DNA of 64,000 bases from Charina bottae (taxonomy: Eukaryota; Chordata; Lepidosauria; Squamata; Charinaidae), in assembly GCA_023362775.1 (NCBI GenBank), contig JALMGJ010000006.1:17478501-17542500 (forward strand). The letters run 5' to 3'. Below the pieces are notes generated by a model. It saw only the letters and a list, made by a program, of their open reading frames with translations. It had not been told where the DNA came from and ran no database searches. A program made the translations under genes and the position numbers. Below, piece by piece: positions 36,637-50,800 of this stretch (positions are counted from its first letter, which is position 1; every line of letters starts with the position of its first letter).

Positions 36637-39600
36637 CTATCATCTCTATCATCTATCATCTATCATCTATCAACCCATCTATCTCTTGTTTGTGATGCCT
36701 TTGTTCATATCATACAACTCACCCTTTATTTCTTCCAACCTGTTGATTGTCCAAATACACCACCGTCCATGTAAGCCCATGTCCCTTGTTGAATATATCC
36801 CTTGTGTTCAGCTCCAACCCCAGCCCATTTTGCACATGACCCCAGAGTGTTCCTTGTATATGTTTAAATGTTTATGTATGTAAGCACATTTACAATTTAT
36901 TATATCTGGGTAGGGTGGTCACATGTTTTAGGTATAAAACATTTAGGTATAGAGTCCTCTGGCTGGAGGAGATGGGCGGTAATACAAATTTAAATAATAA
37001 ATAAATAAATAATATCTCTAGCTATGCCATGTTAACTTGGATATGAAGAGGTGCAATCACATTTTAAACTTTCTTTATGATCTTATCTGCCTTGAATATT
37101 TGTAGGCATTATTGGCAAAGCACGTCTCAGCTTCATCTCTTTCCCCAATATATCGTATTTCTCTTGTCCTCTTGTCTAGATGTTATTTTCAGTGCACATT
37201 TTTCAGTGTGCTTTCCTGCTATTTAATTCAAAGGAGTTGTGCTTCTCCTGCCAACTACACTTCCACCAGCTAATCTGCTGCTCTTTTTCTATCTGGTAGC
37301 TCTTTGCCTCTCAAGCCCAAAGTCTCTTGCTTATGACAACAGTGGCTATGCCCGTCTTCAGCAAAAAGAATGAAACGGTAAGCATCAGGTTCTTGGGCAA
37401 CCTCCACTTGGAGCAAGGAACAGGATGGCTTGCAAAATTTAAACTTTGTTTGCCTGAGCTTGTAGAGAGTAAGGAAGATGACCTTGACAGAGATATGCAA
37501 GCTCTGTTTGGGGGCGATGAGGGGTAAAACATGTTTTAAGTCCACAACAGTCAGATAACTTTCAGAAGTTTCAGCTTTCCTGTGGAGTTGATTTCTTGGT
37601 CTGGTCTACCTAGTGGGGCTGACAGAGCTTTAACAGATCTCCTGGCATTAATCTATTTCTTAAATGTATGTGTGTTATTACTTCTTGAAAGCCTATGAAT
37701 CCGTTCACTACCCAGAGTGACATGGTAGATGGGTGGCCATATAAATACAGTATGTTAAATAAATAAAAATGTTTTAAAGAGTATATTTAAAAAATAAGTC
37801 AAGATGGACAAGCTATAGCCTGCATTCTCTGTGTGGCCCCAACTCCCTTTTTTTATGTTCCCTGGAGCTTCTGAAATCTTGCCAACAAAATTTGGTAGCA
37901 AAATTACTGAAGAATTGTGTGCAGTTATCTACCAATGTTGCAATATATGTTTTTTTGGTTAAAAAAACAGAATTTAAAAAATTAAGAAACTAACATTTCA
38001 AAACTAGTGAAGGAACTATTTCCTTTGTCGGACAAATTAAGAAAAGGAATCCCATCCCCTTCTCTATGCTCTTTTGAAATTATTAGTCTTATAGCATTTA
38101 TTATCTCTTTGTATTAGCATCTACATTATAGCTTAGTGAATGGAGTAGTTAACCCATTTCTGTTCCTTTTTTATCACCCCATCTGAATATTTCGTCATGC
38201 TAAATCAATAAAAATGATGAAAACCTACCGAGAGACAAAATGATGATATTGATTTCAATACATGGAGAAAGTGATCATATGTACCCAGTTTTCATTTTCT
38301 ATTTTTCAGAGATCACATGGCATCCTTCTGGGTGTAGTAGGCTGTGATGTTCCACTGAGAGAGCTCCTTAAGTTAGCTCCACGCTACAAAGTAAGAACCA
38401 AGATAATGAGATTCATCTGCTCTTAGAAAGTACAGAAGTCCCAAAGGAAATCTTCATTCCACTGTAATGGCAGAGAACGTATTCCGTCACAGCAGTGCTG
38501 CAAGTAGAGATGATCAGTAGTTTGGAAAGATTAAGCTCACATTCCCAACGTGCCTAGTGGGTACGTTGATGCCTGTGAAACTCTGTTAATACTGCTCCTT
38601 CTCAAAGGAAATTCTCACCACCTTGTGAGCACAACTAAGAAAACATGTTCCTCATGCCTTACTATAAAGGTTTGGTGTTCCTCTAAGGAATCTTCAAATC
38701 ATCAAAATCATCAGGACCAGCATTGTGTTCAGACTGGTCCCCCACTCTGATGTCTTGATCTGAGGACCCCCCAGAGCAAGGCATTGTGGGGGAGAGCTGC
38801 TCCAGGCAAGAAATTAGGATGGTAGTAGCAAGGGTCTGGACCTAAAAATGAGTCTTTCTGAATATGCTGCTTGAGGTATAAGATTCACTCTCTCATGAGT
38901 GAGCTGGCTCTATTCAGTCCAAGGGGAAAAATACTCCTGTAGCAAATGTGGAAGAAACCCTTGCAGAGTGCCACTGCCAATTAGACAGAACAATGCTGGC
39001 TAGATTAACAAATATTCTGATTTATTGGCAGCTTCTTATGTTCCTTAACTCTCTTGGTTCAGATTTTGCTCTATGTCAAGATAGAAGAGCATCTGAGAGC
39101 CCCGTACACGCTGTGGTGTATTTCTTAAAGGAGGAGCAAGATAATTAAAAAGATATTTTCAAGATAGGTTAATATATTACCAGAATGCAGAAGATTTTAT
39201 ACAAAATGTTCAAACCACTAAGTCTTAAACAGAAGTGACGATATGGGTGCTAGTCAATCAGTGCAGTTTTGTGGGATGGGTTCTGTAACTTTCTTTGTCT
39301 TGCAAAAAAAATAATAAATAAATAAATCTAATTGTTTTAATACATTTATTTAAAGCTGGGTGTCCAAGGATACGCCTTTCTAATTACTAACAACGGCTAC
39401 ATTCTGTCTCATCCTGACCTCCGGCCATTGGTAAGTACCTAAAGCAGCTCTAGATTTTCTGGGATCTCTGTTTAGTTTGTATCATTTTAGAACCTCCAGC
39501 TCACTGATGTGCAGGGTCATCAGCTAACTAGAATTGTGCTATCTCACAGTGACATCAAGTGGGTGGGGAGGTTGTGCGGATCCAGAATTGGCCTTTACAG

Positions 39601-42600
39601 CCACTTACGGATCCACAGTTAAAATTTTACCCTTGGAAGACAATCTTACTCGGCTACGAGTGATCGCCAATGATTGGATGGTTGTCTTTTTCTCATGGCA
39701 GTTCTTGACTGTTAGTTTTCTTTTCCAATGAACCCAATGAAAGTGACAACATCTATTCAAACTCCTAAATGGCACCATTGAGGTATCAGATGAAAGGCCT
39801 ATCAGGAACCTTTACATCCAGTGGAACCCATAGCACCAGCAAAAATATCACTGGAAATCCTGTGCCAATGGAATTGTCCTGGTCTCTAGGGACTTTCTGC
39901 CTCATTGCAACTTTCCTCACCTGCACGATTAAAATTTTATTGTATGTCACTTTGACTTAAAGAAAATGTTCCAGTACAAGGCTGAAAACACAACCATCTA
40001 ATTATGTTGGCTGGTTGAATATTCCATATTCTCCAAGGTCCCTTTTATTTACATACTTACTCTGCTTGAAATATAAGTAGTGTGTGAGATTTAAATTTCT
40101 CCTCCAGAACTTTCTTCAGTTTTTACATTTTCTCTTGATTTATATTTTCTTTGCTTTTATTACAAGCATACAATAAAACATCCCCATTAAAAAAAGAAAA
40201 CAAATCATATAATAAATGCCAAGCTGGTAAGATTACTTGTGTACTTACAATGTTGAAATTTGTATCTGATTTAAAACAGTAAAGTACATCATATGTAATT
40301 CCTGTATTATTGCTCTGCTTCTTGTTGCTGCTCATGGTTTCGGATTTGGGCTATTGGAAACATAATCTGTTCAAATAAAATATGCCAGGCCTGTATTTGT
40401 CAGGAAAAGTCTTACCTCCCATCCCTAGTGATGCTATGAGGGCCAGCATTGTTCTACTTTCTGTAACAGCAAAGTCTGGAAGATGTTGAAGACAACTTCA
40501 TTTTTAGGATTGGGTGAGTGAAGGTGTTTCAGCTTGAATGGGGAACATATGAGATTTTTCCCCAGGGGGTGAACTGGATGGAAGAGCACAACAACAGGCT
40601 GATCACTGCACTTTCCTTGTTCAACAATAATAATGCTTAGAACTTCTTTCAACAATAGACATAAAAACTGTATAATCAGCTAGAAAAAAAATAAGTGTTT
40701 CCTTGAGAGAAAAATATATCTTCCTGGCTTGTGTGTCCTTTTTTCAATATTGCAGTACAAAGAAGGGAGAAAGCTGAAGCCCAAACCCAACTACAACAGT
40801 GTTGACCTTTCTGAAGTAGAATGGGAAGATGTAAATGAAACTGTAAGTGCCTAAATTTGGGGGGGGTGCATATTCCCCCTCCCTGGCCAATTTATCCAGA
40901 GAGTTCCTAGCAAATCACAAGAATATTGCCAAATAGTATTTTCTCTGTCTGTCTGTCTGTCTGTCTATTTACAATGGGCAATACACAATAAAGTAAGAAC
41001 AAGCCAAAGATGATGCAAGAAATCAATAATATACAAATGTAGAAGAATACCTTTGGGCGAATCAGTTGCAGCCAATTGTCCGTACTTAGACGTCTCCACA
41101 GTTCTAGTCCAACACAGCCACTACAGTTGCCTCCCTGAATGAATATGATCAATTACATTCTTATAGCCCAACTTGTATATTATTTAGCTAAACACGAAAG
41201 GATGAAATATCTATGTCAAAATTGTCACTGCATGCCAGTGACCACTAGAGATTCTAATGAAGACCTGTTCCTTTCTGCAGTTACGAACAGCAATGATCAA
41301 TGGAGAAACTGGTTATTTTTCCATAGATGTGAAGGTGCCTATGGATAAAGGAGTGAGTATTTATACCTTTGCATAAAAATGTAGATAAAAGCCATAAAAG
41401 CAGCACAAAACCATGCAATTCAGAAAAGTAAACATTTCAAAATGTTAAAAGTGCTAAACTATCCTAAAATCCCTAAATCTCTAGTGAAGTGGAAGGCAAA
41501 AATCTCAGCATGTTACCCCTTCTTCACCAACCAAAATTTGAGCACAAAGAATTAGGAATCTCTGGGTCTCAAAATACTTTGTTATATGGGCATAATTAGA
41601 TTAGCTTCACTGGATACATGATAATAGCAGGACAGTTAGGAGACTGAAACCATAAACGCTGTTTGGAAATAGAAAGCTTGGTCACGTCTTTGTTCTGTCT
41701 CCATCTCTATCAGGAACACAAAGTTTCCCTAAGAGGCAGAGAAAAGTTGTAAAGAGAGCATAGCCATGATAGTCACAGTTTCCATCAACATGGGCTTAAT
41801 TTATCAGTAGCTGCTGCAGAAATACATAATCAACTGAAATGCAAGGGCATTTGAAGAGCATACATTCAAGAATGAAAATGTTCCTAAAATTCTGGAGACA
41901 TAGTTTCTAACAGATCTTGTCTGGATGTGCATGTCAAGAGTTCAGGGCAGGGGTGTTTGGTCAGCCAGTTTCGTCTAGTGGTTAAGGCTCCAGGCTAGAA
42001 ACCAGGAGACTGTGAGTTCTAGTCCCGCCTTAGGCATGAAAGCCGGCTGGGTGACCTTGGGCCAGTCACTCACTCTCAGCCCAACTCACCTCACAGGGTT
42101 GTTGTTGTGGGAAAAATAGGAGGAGGAAGGAGTATTAGGTATGTTCACCACCTTGAGTTATTTATAAAAATAATAAAGGCAGGATAGAAAATAAAATAAA
42201 TAAATATTCAGACAAAAACAATACCAAAAAAAGGAGAAACAGCACAATGAGGAAATTCTGTCCCATACAAAATGTGTTTGCGTATGTGTGTAAAATAGGC
42301 ACCTAAGCACTGCCTGTGGATATGTTTAAAATAAAAATAAAAATGGAGGATCAAAAAAGTCAATATGGATGGTGCAGTTGTGCAATCAAATCCCCACCCC
42401 TTTTTAGTGCACATGAAAAGGGGTTTCAATATCCCCCTTTCTGTTCTCTGTACAATTGATATGTTTTGCACCTTTCTATTAGAGTAGTTGGTCATCATGA
42501 AGTTTCCTAAATCAAATGTTTCATCTCTAAATGCCATATGATGTTTATTGGCACCTCATTAGCTCTCCTTTACCTACTTTCAAGTCTATGACTCTTTCGC

Positions 42601-45600
42601 CATTATCGCTCTTCAGGGCTTTCTATCTCATTATGAACTGTGTTTTCAATTATTATTTTTTTCACCTGCATCTCTTAAGCTGGAGACACATAATCATTCT
42701 TCAAGAGAGTTGGAAAGTTTTCCATGGAGTGTGTAACATGCACACAATTAGATTATTTCTTTGGTCAGCTGCCACCTTCAGTTAAACAAACGTATAGGGT
42801 TTTTGAAACGACAGAAAATCCTCCAAAGTCTCTGTAACCAGAAATAAAAGTTGAAGAAATATATACCCCAACATGCCTTATAATATGTCAGTTCTCTTAA
42901 AAGTAGCATTGGTCTCTCTCTCGTCCCACCAGCCTTCCTTAACCTCTCCACGCTCTGCTTCTTTGATTCATCTAAAGTCTGCATCCTCCATGGAATTTAT
43001 TAGTTAAGTTTATATTTTCCCCCCTTTCCGATCATGTTGAAAATTATTTTAAAGGTTAGCAAAGCAGGGTTCCATGACAGACATCTTATTCACTCCTGTG
43101 AATATTACCTCCACCTCCTGTCCCCAAATACCTCAAACTGTTTGCCATTTCTCCAATCTTGCAAACTTTTGGGCTATACAAAGGCAAATGTGCCTCTTTG
43201 GCTGCATTAATTAACATTACGACTGGGTTTTCAAAAAAAAAAAAAAGATCTTATCCTCAGGGTGAAGCTAAATGCATGACATAGTTCGTTCATCCATCCA
43301 TCCATCCATCCATCCATCCATCCATCCATCCATCCATCCATCCAACAATGGTAGGTCTTATCCCATGAGCTGGTAGGGCTGGTCGAGGCAGATCTAAGAA
43401 ATCAGCCAACCCAAAGACTGGCTATTCCCCTCCCCACCCCAAGCATAGTTCACCAGTTCCCCTCAATATTCAGACAAAAAACGATACCAAAAAAAAGGGA
43501 GAAACAGCAGAATGAGGAAATTCTGTCCCATACAAAGTTTGCGTGTGTAAAATAGGCACCTTAGCACTGTCTGTGGATATGCTTAAAATAAAAATAAATC
43601 CATTGTGGCTTTCTTGGTGTTCTTTGGATCCAAAATGTTGACTCCATAGGTATGTTTGTGTACTTTTCTTCGCCGCACTGCCATTGCTTTGGCCCAAGAT
43701 TTTTTTTCCTTTCTCCCTTCAGTTTCCCACTCTATCCTAGAGACCCTTGATTTCCTAGTGGTCTCCAATCCATGTCCCATCTGGGCCTGATCCTGCTTAG
43801 CGTTTTTCCAGATCAACCAAGTTGGCTAGATGCTGACATCTGCTGTGACCTTGTGGTAGCTAGAGATCATAAAAAGAAATAAAATGTTAACAGTAATAGA
43901 AGAGCAAGAGGGCTCGGGACCCCTGGAGGGAATATTATGGGGGTCGTTTAGGCCAAGCTATTTCCTATCTAGCAGCGTAAAAATGGGGAAGCCACCCAAC
44001 ATTATATGGCAACCCACACAGATTTATTTTTCGTTGGAGACCATTAGGCTGGCCATGCTTGGCTAATTAAATAAGCTAGCTGAGATATTTTTGAAATGCT
44101 CAGCTGGCAGCCGGTTCACATAACTGCCACCAGCATCGATCTGTCTACCCGAAGCATGAACAATTTAGCCTCAAATCCTTTGATGCCTGCTGTCATTGTA
44201 CTGGATGGGGTTTCCAGGGCCTCCAGGATTGGTGTTTAACTAGCAAAAGGGAAGGATGGTATTTAAGTGGAGGGGGAAAGAAAGGGGTCCCAAGTGACTG
44301 CAGCCACAAGGACTGAGATTGTTATCCCACCGCTTGTCACCTTCTCGGTCACACTTCCATCTCAAGCCTATCTGTCGTTTCATGTAGCCCAGCTGCTAAG
44401 CATCGATTTGTGTGCCATGTTTCAGGGACATTAAGGCAGAGGCAGAGCAGCCTCCCTTGAAGATCCCAGCCTCTTCTCCTTTCTCATTCCATCTGGTTCT
44501 CTGACAAGAAGTGCATTGCTCATCAAGTCATGTATCAAGGTGTACAATGAAACAATGCTGAGACCATACGACATACCGCAGATATTCCTACTTAGCAAGA
44601 TTCCCTTGGTACCATGGGTGTGAATTCACAAAGCGGCCAGTGTGCTATGCAAGGATGTTTGACTATCAGCTGATGGAAACAGAATTGAGACCCCATCTCT
44701 ATTCCGCTTGCATACTTCCCACTCCCACCCACTGCCCCCAATAGTTTTAGAAAAAAACTCACCTTGGGGCAGAGATGGAGTAGCCCACAGCAGAGGGCAA
44801 TGCCATCATGGCCTCTTGTTAGGCAAGATGTGTTTTCTTACAAGGAACGATTAAGCTAGTCTACCAGACCCATTATCCTAGTAGAAATTGACATTCAATA
44901 GAGTTTACTGCCAAAGAAGAAGACTTTTACTGGTGAAGTTCTCTGTCTCCTCTTTCCTGCATTCCTATTCTCCAAGGGAAATATTTCTTTTTTGGAAGGA
45001 ATGGTGAGCATAGGTCATAACAGCTAAAGGAAACTTGGTACTGCACCATTTCAGCATGAAAGTCAAATGATTCAAGGGTTTCTGAATGATCTAACACCAA
45101 AAGTATTCTCAGAATTCCTTATCCATCCCAACAATGAATATTTGTAGCCTGTATTTTCCTCCTCAGATTCTCATTCTCACAGTGTTCTTCTGAAACTCTG
45201 ATGATTTTGCTTGCCTTCCTGTCTTGATGCAATTTGTCTGGTCTGATATCATACTGATCTTGGACCAACCTATTATTTTTTATTGTATGGCACATTCACA
45301 TCGCGTTACAATAAAAAACATAGAGCATAATAAATATGAAATATGAAATATAGACAGGAAAATTACAAACGTATGTCTAGCTTACAAATATAGTTTTTTG
45401 CTTCAGTTGTCAGAGCCAGGAAATCAGCAAAGTCTCCATTGTAGGCTTGGTTTTGACACTCTGTCACTATATGTTGGATAGTTTTTTTTCGGCCCCACAG
45501 TCACAATTCGATGATGTTGTTTTGCCCCATTTATAAAGGGCATCTGCACATCTACCATGACCCATGCGAATTCGGTTCAAGGTTGTCCATATCGCACGAA

Positions 45601-46581
45601 GCTGGTCAAATCCAGGTGGATTTCCAAGATGCAGGGCAAGCTTCAGCATTGTAGAGGGCAGTTTCCTAGCCAATGTTGTTTCCACATGTTGTGGATATTG
45701 AAATCGTCTTCTAGAAGAGCTTTAGCGGTACGTCCAACCTATTTGGGACATCAACGTATTTCTACCAGTGGAAGAAATAGGAACGTTGTAAGAAATTGTC
45801 AGGGTTATTCATGTTCTAAGGCCCATAAGCAATTAGGTACCACATAAGTTGTTATTGTTGACTTTCAGACAATACCTTGCTAATGTAGATGAGTTGAGTA
45901 ACCTCTACAGATGGTAGGCGGATGAAACATACAGATTATTACACACTGCTATATTATGAAAAAGTATATAGCAGACAATTAAAGAGAAGTTGTATTATTC
46001 ATACTCACTACAAAAACATGAATCTTAAGTAGGAGTACAACATAAAGTCAATTTATTGCACAGCTTGCTTTTTATATTCATTGTATTATAAGATCTTATA
46101 AAAACAGATACTATCTTAGTAGAAACTTTTCCAATTTTTTCTCGCCATCACACACATACAAGAAAACGTTTTTTTAAACATTGCAGCCCCTTCTGGTAAG
46201 ATTATGCATCACTTAAAACCCAATTAACCATACTTTTTTCTTCTTCAGCCTATTCAGGTTTGTCTACTTAATTAAAATTCATGCAATTAATTGATAAAGT
46301 CTGCACATTTACTTAGGACAGGACCTACCAAACTCAGTATGTCTTAATTCCCAGTAGGTATGTTACAATGTAAGATTTTTTTAATTGGGAGACTGCCCTA
46401 ATCATGAGGTTCTTAATATATTATGACCTAGTTTCAGCACCCATCTGATGATGTACAATAAAATAAAGCCTTTTTTTTTAACATGCCAGCTTTGTAAGAA
46501 GAAGGAGCAGGGCTCTCTTTAAGCGAGGAAGCAGATGTGAAGGACAAACTACAGTTCTGCTCCAGTTGCATCATTCTCTCG

Positions 46582-46620
<39 letters not shown>

Positions 46621-47679
46621 TGTGTAAGATGTAGGCTTTCTCTACAGCAGGGCTTTCCAAAGTTTTCCCGTGGCGACACACCAACCGCCATTGGTGTGTC
46701 GCCGTGGGAAAACCCGGAAGTGCCGCCGTTGCGGCAGCGCACAAAAACCCGGAAGCGTTGCTGCCGCTTTCGGTTTTTGCGTGCCGCCGTTGGTGTGTCG
46801 CCGCGGGAAAATCCGGAAATGCTGATGGCGCGCCATCAGCGCTTCCGGGTTTTGACGCGACACATCTGGGCCCCCCAGGCGACACACTTTTGTGTCGCGA
46901 CACACACTTTGGAAAGCTCTGCTCTACAGTTACGGTATAGCCTTCTTGATATTTTTTTTCTTTTCCCAGAAAAGGATTCTGTTCCTCACTAATGATTATT
47001 TCTTCACTGATATCAGCGGCACTCCATTTAGGTGAGTGAGCAGATTATGCAGAGGGAAATCAAATTACATGTCTTGCATTAGTACTTAGACAGCCTTAGG
47101 TAACAATAAGATTATTCCACCCAGGATCCTGCAGAGCCAATTCAACTCAGTTGGTCAACCTTCATCAACCTTGTGCCCTCCAAATATGATGGGATTATAA
47201 GATCCAAAATTCCCAGCTGGCATGGCCATGACCCTGTTGGCTGGGAATCTTGGGAGCTATAATCCAATTGTACCTGGATGGTACCAGGATGTCAAAAGAA
47301 ATAAAACAGATATATTAGACTAAATGAACAAATGCTGTATTTTGCCAAGACTGCTTTCTATTGCACCCTCTTTTTTTTTTAAAAAAAGCAACAAATAAGA
47401 GAGGAAAAGGAAGAAAGAATGAGAATTTGGTTTCTGGAGAACTGGAGTGAGCATGTTCTCACAAAAGCTAACAATTTTTTAAAAATGAACTTCAACATTC
47501 TTGCAGATATACAGTACTGGGCCCGCAAAAAAAAAGCATTTTTTTAAATGTCACCATGCTTGGGGAGGGGAGGGGAATAGCCAGTCTTGGGGTTGACTGG
47601 TCCCTTAGATCTGCCCTGACCAGCCTTATCGACCGATGGGATGAGATCTACCATTCCTGGATTGAACTGTATGATAGAT

Positions 47680-47746
<67 letters not shown>

Positions 47747-47757
47747 GATAGATAGAT

Positions 47758-47822
<65 letters not shown>

Positions 47823-50800
47823 TGTTTATTATTGATATTTATAGTTTTTATTGATTTTAAACCTTGCTGTGAACCGCCCAGGGTCCCTCCTTGTCGGGGA
47901 GATGGGCGGGATATAAATGTAATAAATAAATAAATAAAATGAGCATTTTTTAAAAAAAAATGTGTTCTTGCATTTTGAAAGGAAGAACAGCTCCTCCAAC
48001 AAGCCAATAAAGACTAGACCTTACCAAATGCTGACCAGCAAAAGGGGTAGAATGGAAAAATAATGGAATGGGATGAGGAAGGGAATTGAGGAAAGGGCCA
48101 TGGCTGGCTGATTCTCTGAAAAGGAATAATCTGCAAAGCTTTGTTGGCGGTCCCATTTCTTTATGAAAGTCCTGTAAAGAAAAAGATGAATTAAATCAAG
48201 TTGGAGCCCTCCAGTTCATTCACTTGAATCCATTTTTCCTACCTGTGGAAATAGAACCAAGTCCATCAAGAGAATTTCGAGATACTGTAGATGTTGAAGG
48301 TCCCAAAAGCTGAATTGTTATATGCACCAATAGAAAGCGTGAATCTCTGAGTTTTCCAAATTCACGGTGGAAGAAAATGGGAACGATGGTGGGGTTCCAC
48401 ATGCAATTCAAGGTGCTGGTTATCACTTACAAAGCCCTTCATGTCACAGGCTGTTATTTGATTTTATTTATTTATTTATTACATTTATATCCTGCCCATC
48501 TCCCCCACAAGGAGATGGACTACCTTTCTCCTATGATTTCTGCCCATCCAGTAAGATCAGGTAAAGCTGGTGCACTTCAGGTCCCTTCAATCAAACAATG
48601 CCAGCTATCAGGACCTAGGAAGCATGCCTTCTCTGTCGCAGCATTTGCCCTCTGGAATGATATTTCTCCCAGAAATTTGTCTAACTCCCTCTCTAATGTC
48701 ATTCCAGAGATCTTTAAAAAGACAGTTGTCCTCCCAGGGCTTCAGGTAGGGTGCTTATGGAGCCCTATTAGTGTTTTATTATATGGAATATTGTCTGGAT
48801 GCTCTAGTTCTTTTTTACTGTGTTTCTGTTTTAAATTGTTAAGCTGCCCAGAGTCATTCTGGATTCGGTCGGCCTCCAAATTGAACAAACAAATAAATCT
48901 GTGTCCTTGAATCTCTGCCTCCTAAACATGATGCATATGGACTACAACTCCCAAAATTACAAAGGCTGTGCTGACTGGGAATTCTGTGGTTTCAGTGTTA
49001 ATGCATCTGGATAATGCCACACCAGTGAAGACAGACCTTTATAATATTCTGTTTTATTTTCTTATCGTCCCCCTTTTCCCCATCCCCCAACTCATAGCTT
49101 GGGAATTGTTCTATCACGAGGATATGGTGAATATATTCTAATTGGGGACACTTCAGTGGAAGAAGGTCAGTTCTATGATACAGTTTTGTGAACTCTTGTA
49201 TGGGAAATGTTTGAGAAAAATTTCTTGTATCCTAGTAAAGGGTAAAGGTACCCCCCGCACATTTGTGCAGTCGTGTCCAACTCTAGGGGCTGGTGCTCAT
49301 CTCCGTTTGTTAGCCGAAGAGCCAGCATTGTCCGAAGACGCTTCCACGATCATGTGGCCGCATGACACGCGTGGAACACTGTTACCTACCCACCAAAGTG
49401 GTACCTATTCATCTACTTGCATTTGCATGCTTTCGAATTGCTAGGTTGGCAAGAGCTGGGGCGAGTGCGGGAGCTCACTCCGCACGCAGGGCTAGGGATT
49501 CGAACCTCCGAACTTGTGATCTTCCGATCGACAAGCCTGGCGTCTTACCCGCTGAGCCACCACGCCCCTGATTCCCATTACATAATGTCTTAACCATCAC
49601 CCTCACTTCTGTTATCCTATGGAGGTTGAGCTCTACTTAGATGCAAGCTCCTATGGCAAACATGATTAAGCATGTTGTCACAAAGAAGGAATCACTGCCA
49701 TAACAGTGCCTAACCTTTTCATTTCAGGTTTGCATGATCTTCTGCAGCCAGATTTGACTTTAGCCAATGAGTGGTAAGATTTTTTCCCCCCATCATTCAT
49801 TCATGTCTTGGAAAGATGAATGCTAGCAGCTGCTTGGCACTGGATCCTTGCCACTGAAGGCCTTGAGAGAATGTGGCTGGAGAAGCTAAAGAGCTATAGC
49901 TCAGCTCAGCTAAAGTTTCTCCAGTTAAAGGATACTAAACACACTGGAGAAAGGATTTTTGCCCAAGGATGTGGGGAACTGCTGCCCACGGGAACAGCTG
50001 ACACTGCCTTAAATCTGTGCTTGAATTTGGTGCAAGGCAGGTTCACATCTTCATGCATGTTCATTCAGGCTGTGTCACCTTTTGGATTCAAAAGGGAAAA
50101 GCTGCTCCAAAGTGCAAGCGGGTGTGCACGTAACACCTGTTGCCACTGCTTAAAACAAATGTGTCTTTTCCCTGGATTATGCTGCAAAGGGTGGCCACGG
50201 AATCCTAGGAAAAGACACAGCTGGTTTAAAGAGTTGCCAACAGGTGCTATGTGAGTGACTCTGCGCCTTTTGAAGCACCGTGCCCCCTTCGAATCCAAAG
50301 CACTGCACAGCCCAAGTGTTCATAACCCTGGGTAATATTAACCCGATGTGATAAGTGACTCTACCATTGTTTGTTTATATGCCGAAACCAGGTAATCCTA
50401 GGGGCTACATAAGTCCACTGCCCAACTTTTTTCTTTGCAGTTAGGACAGTGGGGCATCCATTGGGGGAATCAAAAAAGTCAAGATGGTGTCTACAACCAT
50501 GAGATTGAATCCTTAGCCTTTTGATGTGTACTGCACATGTGCACCACACATGGGGCTTTGATCATGGCTGCCATCTTCACTTTTTTGACACACACACTCA
50601 CACACCGTGGATGCCCCTGTGGGACAGCTTTCTGGATTAGATCATTCTGTTTTCTTAATGCTTTTAAATTATTATTGGGATAAGAGAGTAATTCAAACAA
50701 TTGCCCACACTGAAATAAGATATGGTGGGTGAACATGGGGCTTCATATGCTAGTTTCCCTAAGCTGTTTCCTATTTATTTGTTTAACTTCTCTCTTGCTT

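Noticed and set aside
47672..47821. CRISPR-like array
   Set aside because: It is a pure GATA microsatellite without spacers, in a vertebrate intron.
49820..50254. 144-codon ORF in the intron after E21
   Set aside because: No homology, no splice support, and no conservation evidence available.
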